Shown here one piece after another: positions 6,743-15,161 of a DNA stretch of 32,783 nucleotides. The position numbers and the translations under genes are program-made. The notes beneath the pieces are model-generated. The model saw only the letters and a program-made list of their open reading frames with translations. It did not search any database and was not told the origin of the DNA. Within the stretch, counting starts at the first letter, position 1, and each line of letters starts with the position of its first letter. Origin of the DNA: Pseudomonadota bacterium (GTDB lineage: Bacteria > Bdellovibrionota > Bacteriovoracia > Bacteriovoracales > Bacteriovoracaceae); the NCBI GenBank assembly GCA_027487515.1, contig JAIYDL010000004.1:1-32783 (forward strand). Reading direction: 5' to 3'.

Positions 6743-7900
6743 TTACTTGAGCGTGCGCGTTGGGCTTGTTCCACTCTCGAACCGCTCGAGGTACTCGCGC
6801 AGATCCTCACCGCCGTAGCGTGCGAGGAGTTCTCGGCCTTGAAGTCGGTGGCCCTCGGGGTCCGACGAAGCGTCGCTCGTGATAAAGTTGCAGACTTCGA
6901 TCGACTCCGTCTCATGCGCCTTCATCCGACTAAGAAACTCCACCGCCTCCGCCCTAAGGCCAAACCGAACCAGTACAAAAATCGTCGCCCGAAGGAACTT
7001 CGGGTAGCGCTCCCCGTGGGGTGCCAGAAGGCCGAAGCAGCGAAGTGCCTCGGGGGTTCGGCCTGAGAGAAGGTAGTGCTTGCCGGAGACATAGAGTGCA
7101 GAGCCGAGGTGGTTCGTGACGTCCTCGTCGTCCTGCGCAGAGGCCACCGATTCGAGTTGGAAAATTTCATCGAAGGCACTCAAGTGGACGGCCAGGCGAA
7201 GAGTGCGCGAAATGATCCCCGGGGGAGACTGGAAGTTCCACAGGAGTCCCTTGCCGCGTCGAAAGGCGCGAGGGAAGTCCTTCAGCGCCATGAAAACTTC
7301 AAAGGATTCGCACAGGCAATCGAAGTTAGAGGGATCGGCCTCAAGACAGCGCTCAAGCCACTGGGCCGCCTCCGAGAATCGCCCTTCGCGCCGAGCGATC
7401 CGGGCGAGGTAGAACCAAGCTTCGAAGGGAGTTTTTCTAAGCTTTACCGCCGCCTCAAGACGCTCCTGAGCGGACTGGAGCTCTCCTGACTCGAACAGTT
7501 CCCGGGCCTGGGTGATGAGACCGAAGTAGGTGCTCGTGGAATCGCCAAAGGCATCAAGGCACGCCAGGATCTTCGAGGGAGGGTAGGGCCTAGAAATGAA
7601 GTACGAAACCCGGGCGTCTGCCAAGCGGTGGAGCGCCACTTCGGTGGTCGCCCCTCCGATCGCCACGAGGAAAGACCGGGGAACTTCTCGCAGGAGCTCC
7701 CAGAGGGGTTCTGCCTCCGCCAGGGGATCGAAGAACACGATGTCCCAGGCGCGGGCCCCGATTTTCTCGCGGAGCTGGGGAACTGTTGCAACCGAATCGA
7801 TGGTAGCACTCGGAGCGGCCGAACGGAGGATGCCCTCTAGGCGACTTCTCCCAAGAAATGTCGGCTCGAGGATCAGCATCTGGTACGTCGGGATCGCCAT
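6743..7900 (-). CDS. pseudo-receiver/TPR protein
   Basis: This 385-residue cytoplasmic protein begins with a CheY-like fold (about 5-120): QMLILEP, then WDIVFFDPL with Asp58 at the phosphorylation position, and YFISRPYPP where a conserved Lys is replaced by Arg. Only one acidic residue (Glu12) remains of the usual acidic pair, so phosphorylation is doubtful. From about 128 the chain becomes tetratricopeptide-like, for example LFESGELQSAQERLEAAVKLRKTP and EGRFSEAAQWLERCLEADPSN, and helical repeats continue to the end. This layout suggests a scaffold or signalling adaptor. It starts with ATG three bases after the stop of the upstream gene, so the two are likely co-expressed partners. The specific partner is unknown. 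Confidence 0.8.
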   Translation of the reverse strand: MAIPTYQMLILEPTFLGRSRLEGILRSAAPSATIDSVATVPQLREKIGARAWDIVFFDPLAEAEPLWELLREVPRSFLVAIGGATTEVALHRLADARVSYFISRPYPPSKILACLDAFGDSTSTYFGLITQARELFESGELQSAQERLEAAVKLRKTPFEAWFYLARIARREGRFSEAAQWLERCLEADPSNFDCLCESFEVFMALKDFPRAFRRGKGLLWNFQSPPGIISRTLRLAVHLSAFDEIFQLESVASAQDDEDVTNHLGSALYVSGKHYLLSGRTPEALRCFGLLAPHGERYPKFLRATIFVLVRFGLRAEAVEFLSRMKAHETESIEVCNFITSDASSDPEGHRLQGRELLARYGGEDLREYLERFESGTSPTRTLK

Positions 7901-7903
7901 GGC

Positions 7904-10093
7904 CTACACCCGTCTCACGGAAGAGAAGTATTCTTCGGCCTTGGCCGAAGCGGGTGCCAGCTCGATTAAGAGTTCTTCGGCCTTGCGGAGGGCCTCTCCT
8001 GAAAGGACCACGCCAAAAGCGCTTCCCCCTGGGATCTCTTCCACACTTGAGACCAAGCCCCGGAGTAGAATCTCCCTTTTCTCGAGGTTGATCTGAAGCT
8101 CAAGTTCTGCACCGGATGCCGGCGCTGGCCGATCAGTGAGGCATAAGATTTTGTCGTCAAAACAATCATAGAAAGTACACGCGAAGGTGGTACCCTTCAC
8201 CGTTGCGTTCAAGACCGGGGGCGAGGAGAGCTTGGGCTTTTCAAAGGCGCTGAGTTCGGGGTCAACTTCGGGCCGTGCACTCTTGCCGGTGTAGTGACTC
8301 GTGTAGCGATCAGCGGGACGAGGGTCAGCACCTCCTTCTTGGGACTGTGCCTCGAAAAGTGCTCTCGGTTTTCGCGCAGGTGCACCCTCCTGAAACTCCG
8401 GGTGACCCGCAGAGGATCCACCCACCGATTCCTCTGGGAAGGAGGAGGGACGGTGACTTGGGTCCGGAGCATCGGAGGTCTTGTCAGGGGAGAGATCAGA
8501 GTCATCAGAAAAGACAGCCCCGTCATCAAACAAATCGTCTCCCTCGCCCTTCCCAGAGGGAGTCTTCTTTTCTTTGTGTCTTCCAGAATAATACCCGTCG
8601 ATCGGAGCGTCCCGATAGCCCGGCGGTTCCCGATCCGGTTCTTGGAGCTGAGGGGTCGTGCTGCTGGTGGAGGGTGATCTCTCGGGAGAAGGAGTCCCAT
8701 CGTCAAACCTCTCTTCAGGATTGGTCTCCGCCGAGGCCGTTTTGTTCTTCTGTGGGCCAGAGTAGTATCCGTCAATCGGCCCCTCCTGATACGATGGTCG
8801 TCGATGCTTCTCGTCCCGGGTCTCGGAGCTATCCGTGGAACGGGGCCCAGCGCTCTCCGGAAGGACAACGCCATCATCGAAGCCATCTTCTTCGGAACTC
8901 TCCTGAGGCCTCGGGTCGTTCGCTTTAGGCTTCCCAGAATAGTATCCGTCGATCGCCGCGTCCCGGTACTTGGGCGGGCCCCTTCGCTTCTTATCCTGGG
9001 CCTCTAGACTCTCCCCCTCCGACTCCTCCGAGAGAGCTTGATCATCGAAGAGCTCGCCAGGCCTATTCGATGGCGCAAGTGGGGCCCCATCGGGTCCCCG
9101 TTTATCGTTCACTTTGCCCTCAGGAACTTCCTCTCGGTACCGTAGCTCGAGATCCTTCGTCTCGAGCGCTTCGGCCAGGATGTCATCGCCTCCCGGAGAG
9201 GCAGACCCTTCGTCGTCGGACTTAAACACATACTTCGTCTTAAAGCTCTCCTCGATGAAGCTTCTTTTGATCTCTCCGTTCATCGAATTTTTGGCGATCA
9301 AGATCGCCTGCGCTTCAGCGCGGATCTTTGTCACCCTCACGGAAGGCGCCTCGAAGAAAAGTTCAAACTGAGATCCACGGAAGCTCCAGAACTGCCCGTC
9401 CCAGTCGATCTCCGGGATCTTCTGTCCCCGAAGTCGCCACCTTCCGCCCGACGGTGAAAAGATCTCCCGCTCTTCCTCACGAACGTCAAAGACCCAGCTC
9501 TCCTGGGAATCCCTCAACCAGCGACCGATGTTCGGGGAAGGACCTTTCACATGCAGAGTCCAACTGGAGAGGAGGTTCCGGATGGTGTGCGGGTTGTCCA
9601 CGAGCCAGATGTCATCCTCGAGGTCAAGCGGAGGCCCCCAGTCGATGCGAGGGCCAGTGTCCTTCTTCCCCGCCCCCGCTGGAGCTTCGAGTTTCGCACC
9701 TCCGACCGCGAGCGTGAGAAGTTCGATCTTGTGGCGAAGGGCCTTCGGGTTAACCTCCGGATTCAGAATCTCCCGGATTCCCATCTTCAGTAAGAGCTGC
9801 TGGAAGTTGGCGTCTCGGGTGTAATCAAAAATGAGAAACTTAAAGGGGATTTTCCCGAGGAGCTTACTGTCTTTTTTCATGAACGCGGCGATCTGCGAAA
9901 GGTCGTCCTTACTCCGCAGCGACGCCAGGACGACGCCCCGTTCGGCGGCGCTCAGGATCGTCGCGAGTTCCTGGGAGATGCGGCATTCCTCGACCTCGAA
10001 GTGCTCAGGTCTCGAGCGGTAGCCGAGGAGGATCTCATCCAGCACCCGGTGCTCTTTCGTGAAAAGGAATTTGATCACAGAAACTATACCCAT
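7904..10093 (-). CDS. large protein with pseudo-receiver N-terminus, DGYYSG repeats and PilZ-like C-terminus
   Basis: This protein (729 residues from the ATG chosen) is not a family I can name. Residues about 40-130 look like a receiver fold without catalytic residues (FLIFDYTRD...GIREILNPEVNPKALRHKIELL). A middle domain (about 170-310) is Trp-rich and unrecognised. Then comes a long acidic, Pro/Ser-rich, probably disordered region (about 330-610) holding three copies of [Y/F]RDAxIDGYYSG-like units, each preceded by an acidic FDDG segment. The C-terminal 100 residues resemble a PilZ beta-barrel, but the c-di-GMP-binding RxxxR and [D/N]xSxxG motifs are absent. Start is uncertain: GTG at 10153 would add 20 residues, and neither start has a good ribosome site. 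It is coupled to the pseudo-receiver/TPR gene. Confidence 0.72.
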   Translation of the reverse strand: MGIVSVIKFLFTKEHRVLDEILLGYRSRPEHFEVEECRISQELATILSAAERGVVLASLRSKDDLSQIAAFMKKDSKLLGKIPFKFLIFDYTRDANFQQLLLKMGIREILNPEVNPKALRHKIELLTLAVGGAKLEAPAGAGKKDTGPRIDWGPPLDLEDDIWLVDNPHTIRNLLSSWTLHVKGPSPNIGRWLRDSQESWVFDVREEEREIFSPSGGRWRLRGQKIPEIDWDGQFWSFRGSQFELFFEAPSVRVTKIRAEAQAILIAKNSMNGEIKRSFIEESFKTKYVFKSDDEGSASPGGDDILAEALETKDLELRYREEVPEGKVNDKRGPDGAPLAPSNRPGELFDDQALSEESEGESLEAQDKKRRGPPKYRDAAIDGYYSGKPKANDPRPQESSEEDGFDDGVVLPESAGPRSTDSSETRDEKHRRPSYQEGPIDGYYSGPQKNKTASAETNPEERFDDGTPSPERSPSTSSTTPQLQEPDREPPGYRDAPIDGYYSGRHKEKKTPSGKGEGDDLFDDGAVFSDDSDLSPDKTSDAPDPSHRPSSFPEESVGGSSAGHPEFQEGAPARKPRALFEAQSQEGGADPRPADRYTSHYTGKSARPEVDPELSAFEKPKLSSPPVLNATVKGTTFACTFYDCFDDKILCLTDRPAPASGAELELQINLEKREILLRGLVSSVEEIPGGSAFGVVLSGEALRKAEELLIELAPASAKAEEYFSSVRRV
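8583..8980 (-). repeat. three in-frame DGYYSG coding repeats
   Basis: The YYSG codons recur at plus-strand positions 8583, 8757 and 8934, so the period is 174 then 177 bases (58 and 59 codons). Each unit contains an acidic FDDG block, a variable Ser/Pro/Glu linker, and Y(R/Q)(D/E)(A/G)xIDGYYSG. A weaker fourth copy (YTSHYTG) lies near 8295. An additional acidic FDD block near 9050 opens the array. The differing lengths and synonymous changes indicate old, selected protein repeats rather than a recent DNA duplication. Confidence 0.85.
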
Positions 10094-10186
10094 GAAGAGA
10101 GGATAGCAGGGAATTCGATGAAGGTGCGGAAGAAGAAAAATCCTGACCCCCACAATCAGTTAAAAACAGACGGCGTAGAATAGTCA

Positions 10187-10214
10187 TTGAAAATTTCAAA
10201 TCTAGACCTAGAAT
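10187..10214 (+). promoter_or_regulatory. promoter of the porin-like gene with a dyad over the -35
   Basis: TTGAAA (10187-10192), 16-base spacer, TAGAAT (10209-10214); both hexamers have one mismatch to consensus. Transcription would begin near 10221, giving a leader of about 23 bases. The -35 lies within TTGAAAATTTCAA (10187-10199), a perfect inverted repeat around a central A that could be a regulator site. Confidence 0.6.
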
Positions 10215-10243
10215 TTCTTTATTCAAAAACTAAGAGGAGATTT

Positions 10244-11359
10244 ATGGTTTCTACCACAGTCAGAAAGTCCGTCGTCGGACTTGCCATCGTTTCAGTCGGG
10301 AATGTGTTCGCACAGGACGTCAATTTGAACGGCTTTGCGAGTGCGCATGTGACCCAGAAGCTCGGAGGGGACTCGAGCCCTGAGTACTACAATCAGAATA
10401 GTTCTCCGAATTTTTACAACTACACAAAATTCGGCTTGAACATTTCAAGCAACATCTCTGACAAGTGGACCGTTGCCTCTCAGGTCCTGGTCAGAGGCAA
10501 CAAGCAGACCCCAGGGGCCGAAGAACCGCAGTGGGGGATGTACGCGAACTGGGCCTTCGTTGCCTACAAGCCCCAGGACAACTGGCGCATCCGTCTCGGC
10601 CGTCAGCTCTTCCCGGCCTGGCTGGTTTCTGAGTACATCGACGTCGGGTACATGTACCCATGGACCGAAGTTCCCCATGCTGTCTATGACTTGGCGCCGT
10701 TCAAATCTCTGAATGGTGTTTCTACAGATTACACTTTCACGCTCGGTGGAGGGGCGAAACTCGGAGTGATGTTCTTCGGTGGACAGGAATACCAAACAGT
10801 CCCACTCGCAGACGGCGGCAACGAGACCAACTCCTACGGAAACATTGTAGGATCGGAAGTCTCGCTCATGCACGAAGGTCACAAGTTTCGTTTCATGGCT
10901 GCGCAGTACAACGTCGCGAGCACCGCTGATAGCAAGACGTACACCGACAATCGAAACACGAGCTACATCGCCGGGTACAAGTACGAACTCAATAACTGGA
11001 TGATCTATTCTGAAGCCGGTTTACGAGAAGGAAGCAACGGATCGACCGTGCTTCAGGCAGATACCCCAGACATGAAAAAGGATCGGACCTACAATAAGCG
11101 CGTCGTCGGTGGCTACCTGACGGCCGGTTACTGGTTTGGTAGCTACCTCCCCCATATCACAGCATCCAGCGCCACGTTCGATGCGGGAACGACACAGGGA
11201 ACTCAAGATATGTACTCCCTTGGTCTTAACTGCAAAGTGGCACCGAGCATCATGATGAAAACAAGCGTTGGCTACTCGATCTCGCGGGATGGGAATGCCC
11301 ACATGGATAAAGAAGGCGACGCAACAACGGCCGTGACTGGCTTCGACATGATCTTCTAA
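10244..11359 (+). CDS. porin-like outer-membrane beta-barrel protein
   Basis: This 371-residue protein has a signal peptide (cleavage near VFA|QD, residue 23), many alternating hydrophobic strands, abundant Tyr, Trp, Gly and Asn, and a C-terminal Phe (GFDMIF), the usual signal for outer-membrane barrel assembly. Phrases such as WRIRLGRQLFPAW and YELNNWMIYSEAGLREG are typical of general or phosphate/alginate-type porins, where a strand with RLGRQ follows an extracellular loop. I cannot name a substrate. The ATG at 10244 follows AGGAG by four bases; the upstream extension to 10187 lies over the promoter. A small secreted protein follows 12 bases downstream and should share the transcript. Confidence 0.82.
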   Translation: MVSTTVRKSVVGLAIVSVGNVFAQDVNLNGFASAHVTQKLGGDSSPEYYNQNSSPNFYNYTKFGLNISSNISDKWTVASQVLVRGNKQTPGAEEPQWGMYANWAFVAYKPQDNWRIRLGRQLFPAWLVSEYIDVGYMYPWTEVPHAVYDLAPFKSLNGVSTDYTFTLGGGAKLGVMFFGGQEYQTVPLADGGNETNSYGNIVGSEVSLMHEGHKFRFMAAQYNVASTADSKTYTDNRNTSYIAGYKYELNNWMIYSEAGLREGSNGSTVLQADTPDMKKDRTYNKRVVGGYLTAGYWFGSYLPHITASSATFDAGTTQGTQDMYSLGLNCKVAPSIMMKTSVGYSISRDGNAHMDKEGDATTAVTGFDMIF

Positions 11360-11371
11360 TAAAGGAATCCT

Positions 11372-11611
11372 ATGAAAATTCTAATTTTCCTTATGTTTTC
11401 AGCAAGTGCATTCTCTCAGACATGTGTTGTGGTCAAAGGAGGAAAAGAAAGTTCCTTCGACGGAAAATCAGTTGATGGCCTCTCCATCGAAAAGAAGAGC
11501 TTAAATAGCCTCAATAAAGTTTTTCCTGCCCTCGCTGTTCAAGAGAAAGTCTTCTCCGGTTCAGTTCAGACTTGTCTCAACTGCGATGACAACTACGTAA
11601 AGTGTAAGTAA
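11372..11611 (+). CDS. small secreted cysteine-containing protein, unknown function
   Basis: A 79-residue product with a short signal peptide (KILIFLMFSASAFSQ, cleavage near residue 15-16), leaving a mature chain of about 63 residues. That chain has four cysteines: one near its start (TCVVV), a C-x2-C pair (TCLNCDD) and one in the last residues (KCK), enough for two disulfides or a metal site. It has a good ribosome site (AAAGGA) and lies 12 bases after the porin-like gene, so it is probably its operon partner. It matches nothing I know. The terminator hairpin follows directly. Confidence 0.75.
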   Translation: MKILIFLMFSASAFSQTCVVVKGGKESSFDGKSVDGLSIEKKSLNSLNKVFPALAVQEKVFSGSVQTCLNCDDNYVKCK

Positions 11612-11620
11612 TGATCCTCC

Positions 11621-11649
11621 GGTAACCCCATCGCAAAGGTGGGGTTACC
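11621..11649. terminator. hairpin between convergent genes
   Basis: GGTAACCCCATC and GGTGGGGTTACC form a 12-base stem with one mismatched and one wobble-type position around a 5-base loop. It lies in the 40-base gap between the small secreted gene and the end of the cheR-cheB fusion. There is no real T-run on the plus side, so it may act with Rho or only as a transcript-end stabiliser for either strand. Confidence 0.55.
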
Positions 11650-11651
11650 TT

Positions 11652-13115
11652 CTACCCCGCCTTCTCAAACTTCTTTTCGATCAGCGAGCGCAGGACCTGT
11701 GAAAGGTACTGATCACTCCCGGTTACTTGGGCGGCCCCCAGTTCGATGGCCTCCTTGGGCATCCCGTATACGATGCACGACTCCTTACTCTGCGCCATGG
11801 TGGCCGAAACACCTGATCTGCGCATCGCAAGGAGGCCGTCCGCTCCGTCTTTTCCCATCCCTGTCAGGAGAATGCCCACGCTCGGGATACTGGTCTCAGA
11901 AACAGAGAGGAAGAGCTTGTCGACGCTCGGCCTGTGGGAGTTCATCGGAGGGTCAAAGCTTGGGACGATGAACCGTTTTGAATCGATCTCTTTGACCGTG
12001 AGGTGATAGTCGCCGAGAGCTAAATAGATGCAATTCTCGAGGAGCTCAACGGCGCCATCCGTCGTGACGAGTCTCAGTCCAGAAGCGGAGGCCATGCTCC
12101 GAGCAAACCCCGTCGCAAAATCAGGATTGATGTGTTGGACGATGACGACCGGGGGACATGGGAGCGGCATGTTCTTGAGAAAGTTCCCGAGGATATTCGG
12201 GCCACCGGTACTGGCCCCGATGACGATGAGATCCGGCCGTCGGTGAAACTTCGACTGGAGAGCGACCTCGACCTGCGGATCACCTTTCCTCACCACATGC
12301 TTCGGTCGCCACTGGTACGTTGAAAACTTCTTAAGCGTGAACCCGACGTTCGTCGCGTCTATGCTTTCGCTGTGTCCGATGACAAGGTGGCCGTTGGCAT
12401 TCATACACGTCGAGAAATTCTTCGCAATCTTCTCGACCTGAGGTCGGTCAAAATAGATGAGCACGTTGCGACAGAAGATGAAATCCATCTTCTCATCGAT
12501 GGTGGTGGAATCCACCTCGAGGAGGCTCGCCGTGAAAAAGCTCATCCGAGATCGGATGGACTCCGAGATCTTCAGGGAATGTCCGGTTCGAGAAAAGAAG
12601 GAGTGGTACATCACAGGGATCGAGCTCAGCCCAGAGAGATCATAGGTTCCGGCCTGGGCCACGGAAACCGAGACCGGGTCGATGTCCGACGCATGAACTT
12701 TGTAATTGAGATTCGGGTACTTCAGCCGGAGCCCCTCCAGCGTCAATGCGATCGAGTAGGCTTCTTGTCCAGTGCTGCACGCCGCCGACCAAACTTGGAT
12801 GAGTTGGTCGCCCTTCTTACCTTTCAGCCGTTCTTCGATGAGTGCGGCAAGGAGCTCGAAGTGCGGCATTTCTCTGAACCAGGAAGTCGTGTGGATTGTC
12901 ATGAGAGACAGGAACCGGTCGTATTCGGCGTCATCCTCAGAAACCAAAAGAATGTACTCTGGAAAAGAAAGGAGTTTGAGCTCATTGAGCCGACGGACCA
13001 AGTTATTGAGAAGAAGATCCTTTTTATAAACCCCGGACTGGCAGGTGCCAGTCAGGGACTCCACGATCTTAAAAAATGCAGCTTGCTCATCGGCCGTAAG
13101 AGTAACCGTTTCCAC
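11652..13115 (-). CDS. CheR-CheB fusion: receptor methyltransferase plus methylesterase, no receiver domain
   Basis: One 487-residue chain carries both adaptation enzymes. CheR (about 8-270) has the N-terminal helical part, TIHTTSWFREMPHFELL, the SAM-binding WSAACSTGQEAYSIAL and FIFCRNVLIYFD. CheB esterase (about 293-480) has VIGASTGG with Ser302, VQHINPDF with His328 and LLTGMGKDGADG with Asp423; the spacings match the catalytic triad of E. coli CheB. Both active sites look intact. The CheB receiver domain, which normally makes the esterase depend on CheA phosphorylation, is missing. The start is a GTG directly touching the stop of the MCP gene, preceded by AAAAAGG. It is the last gene of the cheA-cheW-mcp cluster. 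The chain would methylate and demethylate the same receptor, with an unknown control. Confidence 0.92.
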   Translation of the reverse strand: METVTLTADEQAAFFKIVESLTGTCQSGVYKKDLLLNNLVRRLNELKLLSFPEYILLVSEDDAEYDRFLSLMTIHTTSWFREMPHFELLAALIEERLKGKKGDQLIQVWSAACSTGQEAYSIALTLEGLRLKYPNLNYKVHASDIDPVSVSVAQAGTYDLSGLSSIPVMYHSFFSRTGHSLKISESIRSRMSFFTASLLEVDSTTIDEKMDFIFCRNVLIYFDRPQVEKIAKNFSTCMNANGHLVIGHSESIDATNVGFTLKKFSTYQWRPKHVVRKGDPQVEVALQSKFHRRPDLIVIGASTGGPNILGNFLKNMPLPCPPVVIVQHINPDFATGFARSMASASGLRLVTTDGAVELLENCIYLALGDYHLTVKEIDSKRFIVPSFDPPMNSHRPSVDKLFLSVSETSIPSVGILLTGMGKDGADGLLAMRRSGVSATMAQSKESCIVYGMPKEAIELGAAQVTGSDQYLSQVLRSLIEKKFEKAG

Positions 13116-15152
13116 CTAGGAGACCTTTTTGTTGTCGTTCTTCGATTTGCGCTTCTCGACCAGCGTTTGCAAGGCCTTGTCGAGGGACACGACGGAGGCG
13201 ACAGGTCCAGATTTTTCTTTCTCTTGGGCGGTGTTCACCTTGAACGCCGAAGCACCATTGATCATCGTAGAGATGTGCTCTGTGACCTCACTCAACTTGA
13301 CACTCTCGTCTTGTAAGAGGCGCGCAGCTTTGCTGGCATCATCTGCGTTGAGAGAATTTTTCTGCGTCGCCGAATCAATCTGGTTCATGGCCGTCGTGGT
13401 CTGCTGAATCCCGAGCTCCTGCTGTTCACAGGCATCCGTGATGCCACGAATCTGGGAGACAATTCCTTCCACATCCACCGCAATGTCTTTGAAGCTCTTC
13501 ACGGCTTGGGATGAGACGGTGGAACACTTCGTGACCTTATCCTGGAGCGACGACACGATGGACTGGACTTGCTTCTGGCTATCTTTGAGCATGGACTCAA
13601 TGTCCTTGGCCGCGTTCCCACTGACCTTGGCCAAGTTCCCCACCTCTTCTGCCACGACCGCGAAGCCTCTTCCGTGCTGCCCGGCCCGCGCCGCCTCGAT
13701 GGAAGCGTTGAAGGAGAGGAGCTGGGTTTTAAAAACGATGTCATTGATGATGTTCGTCTTGTCCGAAACCTCGAGGATGATCTGGGACACCTTCTGGAAC
13801 TGCTGGTTCGCGTCTTCGATGGTCTTGATGGCAAAGGTCATCTCCTCCATCACCCGTTCGCCGTCCTTCGTTTTCTCGTTGACTCGCTGGACGACGTCCA
13901 TGGAAACTTTGGCACTGGTGGAGGTCTGGGAGATCATCGAGGCCATCTCAGACAGGGCCGAAACGGATTCTTGGATCGCCGAGGATTGCTCGATCGCCGC
14001 AGAAGCAACGGCCTCGGAGGTACTGCAGAGAGTCTGCGACAGGCTCAGGTTCGTGTCTGTGACCGCCCGCAGTTTCGATGAGTCTGCGGTGAACTGTTTC
14101 CCAATCAGCCGCACGGCGAAGTAAGAAATCAGGAGTGCCATGAACATCGTCAGAAGAATCGTCGCGAGGAAGATGTTCTCATTCTGGAGGATTGTCCCCA
14201 GCGCCTGGGACTTCCCGATGCGAACGAGGACCCCCCACTTAAAGTCGTTTACGAAGGTATCTGAATCGACGTGGCTGTGCCCCGTGAGCTCTTCGTACTT
14301 CTTCACCGGATGGGTCGAGTAGCTACTTCCTTCCTCGCCGGTGAGAAGCTTCGCTGCGCCTCGGTTCCCGGCCCCGAGGTTGAGCTTCCCGAGGAGGGCA
14401 TCGTCGTAGACGAATGACTCGGTTTTTGCGACGAACGGATCATAGCTAAAAAGCAAGGTCCCGGATTTATCGAGGAGCGCGAACTCGACGGAGTTAAATC
14501 CCTGTGCCTTCAGGCCCTGGTACGCATCCTTGAAGATGTTCGAAATCCACTTCATGTTCGCCCGGCAGGTGATGACCCCGATGGTGTCTCCCTTGTCGTT
14601 CTTGAGCTTGGTTGAGAAACTTGTTCCGTAGATATTCTTCCCGATCGCGCCGGAGGTCACGGCGTCGATTTGGGCCGGCTCGACGTAGGTCCCCGAGAAG
14701 ATCTTCCCCTTCGTGAACTCCCCGGCCATGGACCGCTTGAACCACTCGGCCCCTGCGTAATTCTTCTTCAGCGTACTCGGATCGTACGAGAAGCCGAAGG
14801 AGTCGGAGTCGGAGGCCGCGACGAAATCACCGTTCCGATCGACGATCATGATGACGTCGTAGACCCCGTAGGTCGCAGACAAACTGTTCAGGAGCTCTTT
14901 CATTTTCTCTTTGTACCGGAAGTCTTTTAGCCCCTGGTTTAAGGCGAAGGCCTGGACGTCGTAGTAGCGCTCGTAGAAGGCCTTCGAGATCGCGTTGGAG
15001 ATGGTCTTGGAATCGGCGAAGAACTTCTGCTCCACGCTCCGGACGAGGGAGTCGTTCGACGACTTGAACTGCACGAAGGCCACGAGTCCGGACACAAAGA
15101 TCATGCAGAAGATCAGAAGGTTTAACTTCTTGACGAGTGATAATTTTTTCAT
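13116..15152 (-). CDS. methyl-accepting chemotaxis protein with Cache-type sensor, HAMP-less
   Basis: This 678-residue receptor has a membrane segment at about 10-28, a long periplasmic region (30-325) with Cache-like sequence (YDVIMIVDRNGDFVAAS, then a second half with FALLDKSGTLLFSYD), and a second membrane segment near 327-348. The cytoplasmic part has the signalling hairpin tip, VFKTQLLSFNASIEAARAGQHGRGFAVVAEEVGNLA, at about 470-510. A recognisable HAMP linker (with its conserved Pro and Glu) is not visible after the second membrane segment. There is no CheR-docking pentapeptide at the end. It starts from ATG with GGGAG upstream, nine bases after cheW, and its stop abuts the GTG of the fused adaptation enzyme. 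The ligand is unknown. Confidence 0.93.
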   Translation of the reverse strand: MKKLSLVKKLNLLIFCMIFVSGLVAFVQFKSSNDSLVRSVEQKFFADSKTISNAISKAFYERYYDVQAFALNQGLKDFRYKEKMKELLNSLSATYGVYDVIMIVDRNGDFVAASDSDSFGFSYDPSTLKKNYAGAEWFKRSMAGEFTKGKIFSGTYVEPAQIDAVTSGAIGKNIYGTSFSTKLKNDKGDTIGVITCRANMKWISNIFKDAYQGLKAQGFNSVEFALLDKSGTLLFSYDPFVAKTESFVYDDALLGKLNLGAGNRGAAKLLTGEEGSSYSTHPVKKYEELTGHSHVDSDTFVNDFKWGVLVRIGKSQALGTILQNENIFLATILLTMFMALLISYFAVRLIGKQFTADSSKLRAVTDTNLSLSQTLCSTSEAVASAAIEQSSAIQESVSALSEMASMISQTSTSAKVSMDVVQRVNEKTKDGERVMEEMTFAIKTIEDANQQFQKVSQIILEVSDKTNIINDIVFKTQLLSFNASIEAARAGQHGRGFAVVAEEVGNLAKVSGNAAKDIESMLKDSQKQVQSIVSSLQDKVTKCSTVSSQAVKSFKDIAVDVEGIVSQIRGITDACEQQELGIQQTTTAMNQIDSATQKNSLNADDASKAARLLQDESVKLSEVTEHISTMINGASAFKVNTAQEKEKSGPVASVVSLDKALQTLVEKRKSKNDNKKVS

Positions 15153-15161
15153 GCGTACTCC

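Noticed and set aside
8583..8980. regularly spaced repeats considered as a CRISPR-like array
   Set aside because: Spacing (174-177 bases) and third-base variation follow the reading frame; they are protein-coding repeats.
10094..10153. GTG start at 10153 for the DGYYSG protein
   Set aside because: The additional 20 residues are unlike the domain that follows and no ribosome site precedes them; ATG at 10093 also lacks one, so this remains open and the shorter form is given.
12372..13316. plus-strand open frame of 314 codons opposite cheR-cheB and the MCP
   Set aside because: It is antisense to clearly conserved coding sequence, crosses the junction of two real genes, and its translation shows no known domain.
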